From: Hinthialibacter sp964556895
Lineage (GTDB): Bacteria > Hinthialibacterota > Hinthialibacteria > Hinthialibacterales > Hinthialibacteraceae
DNA length: 64,000 nt
Direction of reading: 5' to 3'
NCBI GenBank assembly: GCA_964556895.1
Contig: CAZKYC010000007.1
Coordinates: 1-64,000, forward strand
In this document: positions 58,978-64,000 of the stretch, piece after piece
How the letters are laid out: each line of letters opens with the position of its first letter
Position numbering within the stretch: the stretch's first letter is position 1
Program-made: the position numbers and the translations under genes
The notes under the pieces: generated by a model
The model's database searches: none
Told to the model about the DNA's origin: nothing
What the model saw: the letters and a program-made list of their open reading frames with translations, nothing else

Positions 58978-60393
58978 TCACGAGCGGCCGGCGGCCCGCG
59001 CAAATAGATGTTGTTTGGCCGCCGCGCCCGCGAGTTGTTTGCCGACCGACCATAATGGGCCGGGAAAACGGCGGCATTCATTCAGAACAGAATCTAACGC
59101 ATTGACCAGATGGTCAAGTTCATCTTCGCTAGAAATGAACGGCGGCAGAAATTTGACGATCTCTTGATGATGGCCCGCCACTTGGCTGAGGATGTTGTGA
59201 TTTTTGAAGAGTTGCATGACCACCGCCTGGGCGAAGAGGCCGTTTTCGGCGGCGTGTAATAGCGTCCAGGCGGGTTTAAGGCGCAGTGATTGGGGCGAGC
59301 CGAATTCGACCGCGCACATCAGCCCCTTGCCGCGAACGCCTTTAATAAACTCATGTTTGTCTTTGAGCGCGTTCAGGCCCGAAAGCAGACGCTGGCCCGA
59401 TGCCGCGGCCTTTTCGATCAACCCTTCGGTTTCAATTACATCCAGCGCCGCCAACCCGGCGACCATGGCGAAGACGTTTTGGCCGAACGTGCTGGAATGC
59501 ACCACACAGCGGTCGAGAGTGTTAAACACGCCGCGATAGACTTCGTCTGAGTATAAAATCGCTCCGATGGGCACAACCCCGCCGCTGAGCGCTTTTGAGG
59601 TCAATAAAATATCGGGTTCGAGTTTCCAATGTTCACAGGCCCACCATGTTCCGGTGCGTCCCAGACCGCATTGTATTTCGTCGGCGATGAATACGGTGTC
59701 TGTCTCGCGACACAGCTGTTGGATATTTTGATACAGAGATTCGTTTTCAGGGAAGAAAACGCCCTTTCCACGTATCGGTTCAATCACCACCGCCGCGACG
59801 GTTTTGGTGCGCAGTTTTCGTTCGATGTCTGGCAGGTTCTCCCACTCGACTCTCTCGCAGCCGGGTAAGAGGTCGCCAAAGCCGCTGCGGAACGACTCGT
59901 CGCCATTGAGGGCTAGCGCGCCTGTGCTGAGGCCGTGAAACGCGCCCTTGCGAAACAAAATATTGGGGCGTTTGGTCGAAGCCCGGGCGAATTTGATGGC
60001 GCCTTCCATCGCCTCGGCGCCGGAGTTGGTAAAAAACACCCGTTGCAAGCGCTCGCCTGGGGCGATGGAGATCAGTTTTTTCGCCAGCAGGCCGCTGAGT
60101 AAGACGCAATCCATCTGAATGAGGTTGGGCAGGTTTAAGTCGAGCGCCTGGCGCAGGGCGTCTTTGATGACCGGGTGGTTACGCCCCATGCCAAATACGC
60201 CATAGCCTGAAAGCGAGTCGTAAATCTTGCGGCCGTTTAGCGTCTCAATATAGCAGCCTTCGCCTTTGACATACTCATGGTCGAAGCCGATGAGTTCCAA
60301 TACGCGGGCGAAGACGGAGTTGCCGTATTGATCGTGCAACGAGCGGGCGTTGCCGATTGAGTCAGATAACAGGGCGCGAAGATCAAAAGTCAT
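58978..60393 (-). CDS. Class III aminotransferase (HpnO-like)
   Basis: 471 aa PLP enzyme. Visible: SGYGVFGMGRNHP, the VFFTNSGAEAMEGAIKFARA loop, VVIEPIRGKGVF, the metal/PLP Asp in FIADEIQCGLGRTG and the Schiff-base Lys in LTSKALSGGVVPIG, then HSSTFGQN. The family includes acetylornithine, glutamate-semialdehyde and hopanoid (HpnO) aminotransferases; the nearest feel is HpnO by size and by the neighbouring RND gene 20 nt downstream. The ATG at 60393 is chosen because the longer frame begins inside a repeat. Confidence 0.9.
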   Translation of the reverse strand: MTFDLRALLSDSIGNARSLHDQYGNSVFARVLELIGFDHEYVKGEGCYIETLNGRKIYDSLSGYGVFGMGRNHPVIKDALRQALDLNLPNLIQMDCVLLSGLLAKKLISIAPGERLQRVFFTNSGAEAMEGAIKFARASTKRPNILFRKGAFHGLSTGALALNGDESFRSGFGDLLPGCERVEWENLPDIERKLRTKTVAAVVIEPIRGKGVFFPENESLYQNIQQLCRETDTVFIADEIQCGLGRTGTWWACEHWKLEPDILLTSKALSGGVVPIGAILYSDEVYRGVFNTLDRCVVHSSTFGQNVFAMVAGLAALDVIETEGLIEKAAASGQRLLSGLNALKDKHEFIKGVRGKGLMCAVEFGSPQSLRLKPAWTLLHAAENGLFAQAVVMQLFKNHNILSQVAGHHQEIVKFLPPFISSEDELDHLVNALDSVLNECRRFPGPLWSVGKQLAGAAAKQHLFARAAGRS

Positions 60394-60455
60394 GGATTTG
60401 TTCGCAATTGCCTTTCGGTTCGATTGCAGATGAAAATAGCAACTGTCCGTTCGTA

Positions 60456-60533
60456 TCATTGCGAGCGAAGCGAAGCAATCTCACTGATCATTTTATGAGA
60501 TTACTTCGGTCGTTTCACTCCCTCGCAATGACA
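60456..60533. repeat. Palindromic intergenic repeat (type D)
   Basis: Inverted arms TCATTGCGAGCGAAGCG (60456 on) and CCTCGCAATGACA (to 60533) with AATCTCA/TGAGATT inside. This kind of ATTGCGAG element is widespread in bacterial genomes. It lies upstream of the aminotransferase gene. Confidence 0.8.
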
Positions 60534-60625
60534 TCAAAATAGGAATCATTACTCAACATTGAAATTGTAGCCCGAATTGGCCTCTGGGCGAGCGTAAGGA
60601 GAAAAAATGTGGTTATTGAAACTGG

Positions 60626-60847
60626 CTACGCTGACGGCGTGACGTTGTGTTTGTCCATCACCGCTTTCCAGTCGGCTTCGCTCATTTCTTCAGACTCATC
60701 GACCAACATCACCGGGATATCGTCTTTGATGGGGTAGCGCCGCCGGGTGGCGGGGTCGGTCGAGACGATCCATTCGCCGTCTAACACGATAGGCGCTTTG
60801 GATAGCGGGCAGGCCAGAATTTCGAGTAAGGTATCGCTAATGGGCAT
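60626..60847 (-). CDS. Trm112/YcaR-like small protein
   Basis: 73 aa. The sequence LLEILACPLSKAPIVLDGE followed by RRRYPIKDDIPVMLVDE is the Trm112/UPF0434 pattern. Unusually, the N-terminal zinc CxxC is reduced to CPLS, so the metal site is probably lost, as in some YcaR proteins. The ATG at 60847 has GGAG at 8 nt. Function in bacteria is unknown; archaeal and eukaryotic relatives activate methyltransferases. Confidence 0.85.
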   Translation of the reverse strand: MPISDTLLEILACPLSKAPIVLDGEWIVSTDPATRRRYPIKDDIPVMLVDESEEMSEADWKAVMDKHNVTPSA

Positions 60848-60983
60848 GTTGTTGCTCCAACGATATTGTGTTTGATTGTATGGGAAGCATGGCGCAGCCA
60901 GGGGCATTGGTCAAGATAAAAGACGCCGTCTTGAAACCGCTTCAATTATTCGTCTGACAAACCCTCTTTCGTTACTTCGTCTC

Positions 60984-62168
60984 CTACTTCATTAACCATT
61001 CGAGATTAAATCGCGCCAGGGTGATGTAGCGGTAGTTTTGTTTGAACTGGTTGTCGCCGCGTTCGTAGAGGCAATAGATGGTTTGATCAGGCCCGACCAA
61101 CAAGTCGCTGTAGGCGACGATGCCGCCGTCGAGAACCTTCGCATGCGGCCAGGTCTTGCCTTCGTCTTCGCTCAGTTTGATCACCAGGTTCTGGCGGGCG
61201 CGCGGGTTCTCAGCGGGCGAGTGTGAAAATTGATTGTCAGGGTTCGAAAACAAAATGATGTTTTTGTCATCGTTTGGTTTAAGCGAATAGCGCGTCAGCC
61301 CCGCCATACAGGTCGGTTCATAGAGGGCGTCGTCGTAGGCGGGCGCCGTCCATCCGGCGGCGCCGTCGGGGCTGTAGGCGACCAGGCGCCGGCGCGTGGG
61401 CGACTCGTTGCGAATGTTGACCATCACCCGTCCGTCAGCCAGTTCGAGCGCCAGGGTTTCGCTGGGGTTTCCTTGTTCGGGGCTGTTGTTGGCGATGATC
61501 TCGCCGCGCTGCCAGGTCTGGCCGCCGTCGTCGCTGTAGATCGTCGATACGCATGAAGGGCGGTGGGCGTTGCCGCCTGTGCCTAGCGAAAGCCAAACCG
61601 GGACAATCAAGCGCCCGTTTTTGAGTTGGATGCCGTGGTTGGGCCCGGTGGCGATGACTTTCCAGTTGTAGCCAGGGCGATAGTTTTCAAAAGTCGAAGT
61701 CATCTCGACGGGGTCTGTGAAGGTCAGCCCGTCGTCATCGCTGCGCATGTAGAAACAGCGCTCATATTCGATGCAATACAAAAAATGCACGGCGCCGTTG
61801 CGGTCGGCGATGGCGACCGGGTTATTGACGGTGATCTCGTCGTCGCTGGAGACATGCGACCGCGCCACCGGGTTGATGCGGGCGCCATCTGGTACCTGGC
61901 TGATGATTCGCGCGGGCGACCAGGTCTTGCCGCCGTTGTCGCTGCGGCGCAGCATAATATCGATGCGCCCCCAATCGCTGCCGTAATAGCGGGCTTCACA
62001 ATAGGCGAGCAGCGTCCCCTTGGCGGTCACCACCAGGCCGGGGATACGGTAAATCTGAACGCCCGCATCGCCGGAGGTGAACAAATCATTGGCCTGAAAA
62101 AACGGCGACTCGGCAACCACCGGTAGTGATACAAAAGCCAAAACGATAAATGCAATTAGAATTCGCAT
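60984..62168 (-). CDS. Secreted exo-sialidase, GH33 family
   Basis: 394 aa. The signal peptide ends near residue 19 (VVAES). The YRIP motif is present (IYRIPGLVV, Arg of the arginine triad), with three Asp boxes (RSDNGGKTWSP, YSDDGGQTWQR, LSEDEGKTWPH) and late GGIVAYSDLLV with the catalytic-type Tyr. It should release terminal sialic acids or related sugars. No sialic-acid catabolism genes are near; the deacetylase remnant just upstream may be the broken rest of a carbohydrate locus. Confidence 0.92.
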   Translation of the reverse strand: MRILIAFIVLAFVSLPVVAESPFFQANDLFTSGDAGVQIYRIPGLVVTAKGTLLAYCEARYYGSDWGRIDIMLRRSDNGGKTWSPARIISQVPDGARINPVARSHVSSDDEITVNNPVAIADRNGAVHFLYCIEYERCFYMRSDDDGLTFTDPVEMTSTFENYRPGYNWKVIATGPNHGIQLKNGRLIVPVWLSLGTGGNAHRPSCVSTIYSDDGGQTWQRGEIIANNSPEQGNPSETLALELADGRVMVNIRNESPTRRRLVAYSPDGAAGWTAPAYDDALYEPTCMAGLTRYSLKPNDDKNIILFSNPDNQFSHSPAENPRARQNLVIKLSEDEGKTWPHAKVLDGGIVAYSDLLVGPDQTIYCLYERGDNQFKQNYRYITLARFNLEWLMK

Positions 62169-62178
62169 ACGGATCCCC

Positions 62179-62370
62179 TTAGTTGAGTTTCATCTGATTT
62201 AATCGCATCGACATTTCTTTAAAGGTCGCAACCCAAATCTCATCGTCGCTGGCGAGGTGTTTACACACGGCTTCAAATTTCTCAGGAGTGATGGAGCGCC
62301 AGCCCTCGTCGTTCATGCCGTGCAGGCTCCTGATGAGCCGCTTGAAAACGATGCCATTTCTCAGCGTTGT
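62179..62370 (-). pseudogene. C-terminal remnant of a polysaccharide deacetylase-like gene
   Basis: Reading on the minus strand to TAA at 62179-62181 gives LHGMNDEGWRSITPEKFEAV followed by CKHLASDDEIWVATFKEM, the C-terminal pattern of polysaccharide deacetylase-type proteins. About 60 codons look authentic. Upstream, the frame runs into a type C repeat (62372-62405), so the N-terminus and catalytic motifs are missing. It lies just upstream of the sialidase gene. Confidence 0.6.
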
Positions 62371-62371
62371 G

Positions 62372-62405
62372 TCTCGGCGTGAGCCTTGCCCTCCCCAATT
62401 TGAGG
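62372..62405. repeat. Intergenic repeat (type C)
   Basis: CTCGGCGTGAGCCTTGCCCT and onward matches 31242-31265 with few changes. It marks the broken end of the deacetylase remnant. Confidence 0.6.
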
Positions 62406-62507
62406 ATAAAAATGGTTCTTCCGATATTTGAGTGCTTCTCTTGCTGGATGACCTGGAATTGGGTCAAAAAACGATATTCGTCCTTTCAATAATAGACAAT
62501 CCAACTC

Positions 62508-62584
62508 AGGCAGGGGTGCAACTCAGGGAGCGCCTGTGCATCAAAGCGGAGCGGCGCCGAAGCGAGCAGAGTTGTACCCATGCC
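62508..62584 (+). repeat. Type A terminal-inverted-repeat element, copy 5
   Basis: 77 bp. Left arm AGGCAGGGGTGCAACTC, core AGCGCCTGTGCA, right arm AGAGTTGTACCCATGCC. The gap 62169-62772 contains this element, the deacetylase remnant, a type C repeat and the acnA terminator; nothing else is evident. Confidence 0.9.
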
Positions 62585-62712
62585 AAATACAACAAAAAAA
62601 AATCATCCTTGAGATCGTGTCAGGAAATTTTAATTCAATTTGAGAAAAAGTATCCAATATCCCGGATGAGCCATAAAAATCCATACGTCCAGCAAGATGA
62701 TTAAAGACTTAA

Positions 62713-62743
62713 CAACAATCCCCGCTGGTTTACGCCAACGGGG
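62713..62743 (-). terminator. Candidate terminator of acnA
   Basis: On the minus strand CCCCGTTGG (62735-62743) pairs with CCAGCGGGG (62720-62728) around a 6 nt loop, followed by ATTGTTGTT. It is 30 nt past the acnA stop codon. The T-tract is weak. Confidence 0.65.
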
Positions 62744-62772
62744 ACCGAAAAAAGCAATAATGAAAGATTCTC

Positions 62773-64000
62773 TCACGACGCCAGGTTGCGTAAGACGTAG
62801 TGTAAGATACCGCCGTTTTGGTAATAGGTGATCTCGTCGAGAGTGTCGATGCGGCACAGCAGCGCGACCGTCTCGGTGGAGCCGTCGGCGCGAGTGATGG
62901 TGCAGTCGATATCCATACGCGGTTTGAGCCCGCTGGCGATGCCAGCGATGTCGAAAGTTTCGCTGCCGTCGAGGTTGAGCGACTTGCGCGACTGGCCTTC
63001 TTTGAACTGCAGCGGCAAGACGCCCATGCCGATCAAATTCGAACGGTGGATGCGCTCAAAACTTTCAGCGATGACGGCGCGAACGCCCAACAGTCTCGTT
63101 CCCTTGGCCGCCCAGTCGCGTGACGAGCCGGTACCGTATTCCTTGCCTGCTACAACAACCAACGGGGTGTCGTTCTCAATGTATTTCATGGCGGCGTCAT
63201 AGATGCTCATCTCTTCGCCGCTGGGGACATATTTGGTGTAGCCGCCCGTGGCGCCTGGAGCCATCTCATTCTGTAGGCGGATGTTGGCGAACGTGCCTCG
63301 CATCATGACTTCGTGGTTGCCGCGGCGCGAGCCGAACGAGTTGAAATCGGCTGGCGTTTGGCCGTGCTCTTGCAGGTACTTGCCCGCCGGGCCGTCGGTT
63401 TTGATGGCGCCCGCTGGCGAGATGTGGTCGGTGGTGACGCTGTCAGCCAGCAGGGCCAGCACCCGTGCGCCGTTGATGTCTGAGACGGCGTCGGGCGTCT
63501 TTGACATGCCGACGAAGTAGGGCGGCAGTTTGACGTAGGTGCTCTTGTCTTGCCAGTCGTAGGTCTGGCCGCCGCTGACGTCGATGTTCTGCCAAGTTTC
63601 ATCGCCGTCAAAGATGGCGCCGTATTGGGTGGTGAACTGGTCTTTCTTGACCGATTTTAACACGATGTTTTGGATTTCTTTATTTGTGGGCCAGATGTCT
63701 TTGAGGTAGACTGGCTGGCCGTCGGCGCCCTCGCCGAGTGGATCTGTCGTCAGGTTGATGCGCAAGGAGCCGGCGATTGCATACGCCGCCACCAACGGCG
63801 GCGACGCGAGGTAGTTGGCTTTTGTGTGTGGATTGACGCGGCCTTCAAAGTTGCGGTTGCCTGACAACACCGAACCAACGGTGAGGTCATTGTCGACAAC
63901 CGCTTTGGCAATGGGTTCTGGCAGCGGGCCTGAGTTGCCGATGCAGGTAGTGCAGCCATAGCCGACCAAGTGAAAACCCAGTTTGTCGAGGTCGTCTTGC
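62773..64000 (-). CDS. acnA: Aconitate hydratase, 3' part (5' end outside window)
   Basis: The C-terminal 408 residues or so of AcnA, continuing past the right edge. It shows LGFHLVGYGCTTCIGNSGPL with two Fe-S cluster Cys, GSVLSGNRNFEGR, TTDHISPAGAI, SFGSRRGNHEVMMRGTF and YGTGSSRDWAAKG (substrate-binding Ser/Arg). It isomerises citrate to isocitrate in the TCA cycle. The stop at 62773 is followed by a hairpin. The first Cys ligand and N-terminal domain are outside the window. Confidence 0.97.
   Translation of the reverse strand, partial: QDDLDKLGFHLVGYGCTTCIGNSGPLPEPIAKAVVDNDLTVGSVLSGNRNFEGRVNPHTKANYLASPPLVAAYAIAGSLRINLTTDPLGEGADGQPVYLKDIWPTNKEIQNIVLKSVKKDQFTTQYGAIFDGDETWQNIDVSGGQTYDWQDKSTYVKLPPYFVGMSKTPDAVSDINGARVLALLADSVTTDHISPAGAIKTDGPAGKYLQEHGQTPADFNSFGSRRGNHEVMMRGTFANIRLQNEMAPGATGGYTKYVPSGEEMSIYDAAMKYIENDTPLVVVAGKEYGTGSSRDWAAKGTRLLGVRAVIAESFERIHRSNLIGMGVLPLQFKEGQSRKSLNLDGSETFDIAGIASGLKPRMDIDCTITRADGSTETVALLCRIDTLDEITYYQNGGILHYVLRNLAS

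Noticed and set aside
60394..60459. ATG at 60459 as start of the class III aminotransferase
   Set aside because: It lies inside the ATTGCGAG repeat, and the extra 22 residues show no homology pattern.
36471..62584. The type A repeats as a CRISPR array or as small genes
   Set aside because: Copies are kilobases apart with no spacers between them. Parts can be translated, but the frames differ between copies and are only shared because the DNA is shared.

Overview
The window is a 64 kb chromosomal segment from a diderm (Gram-negative-type) bacterium with mid-range GC. Envelope genes point that way: an LptE-like lipoprotein next to holA, several lipobox lipoproteins, an RND exporter and a pseudopilin with its prepilin peptidase. 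The DUF1549/DUF1501 pair, the sialidase-type exported proteins, the vWA membrane protein and dockerin-like repeats are typical of Planctomycetota and neighbouring uncultured phyla (Sumerlaeota, Hinthialibacterota, Poribacteria and similar). I cannot fix the phylum without a tree. Most of the window is ordinary chromosome. I see no prophage, IS transposase, CRISPR array, tRNA or rRNA.

Layout. 0-0.8 kb: an AT-rich putative type II restriction endonuclease behind the tail of another gene. 0.8-9.7 kb: folK, a GT87-like mannosyltransferase, a pseudopilin, a giant YfhO-type membrane protein that appears to carry two ILEI/FAM3-type domains, and a hybrid PAS histidine kinase. 9.7-22 kb (minus strand): a long housekeeping run, TPR lipoprotein-yqeK-small membrane protein-nnr-rny-ymdB-xseA-xseB-ispA-dxs, with a HIT protein upstream. 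22-31 kb: prepilin peptidase, recA (with a candidate SOS-regulated promoter), pheT-zapB-like-zapA, then a three-gene glycan cluster (GT4, methyltransferase, GT39-like). 31-39 kb (minus strand): vWA protein, pyrE, an enolase-superfamily enzyme, a CgeB-like glycosyltransferase and sucD with a clear terminator. 39-46 kb: an ECF sigma/anti-sigma/periplasmic sensor module, a methyltransferase, a GT4, a DUF2225-like protein, a peptide-type solute-binding lipoprotein and an isochorismatase-family hydrolase. 46-55 kb (minus strand): DUF1501 and DUF1549 proteins, a small coiled-coil protein, a thioredoxin/dockerin-like secreted protein, a large Asp-box/Ig-like membrane-anchored protein, holA and lptE. 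55-64 kb: an MNT nucleotidyltransferase with a broken HEPN partner, an RND/MMPL transporter with a class III aminotransferase, a Trm112-like protein, a GH33-type sialidase, a polysaccharide deacetylase remnant and the 3' part of acnA.

The most interesting non-genic signal is a family of about 78 bp elements with terminal inverted repeats (five copies at 36.5, 47.5, 49.7, 55.4 and 62.5 kb, one inverted). With them come several other palindromic intergenic repeats. Two genes, a HEPN toxin and a deacetylase, appear to be cut off exactly where such repeats begin. The most interesting protein is the YfhO-type protein with two ILEI-like extracytoplasmic domains. Starts were moved downstream of the longest open frame where a ribosome binding site, signal peptide or family length argued for it.
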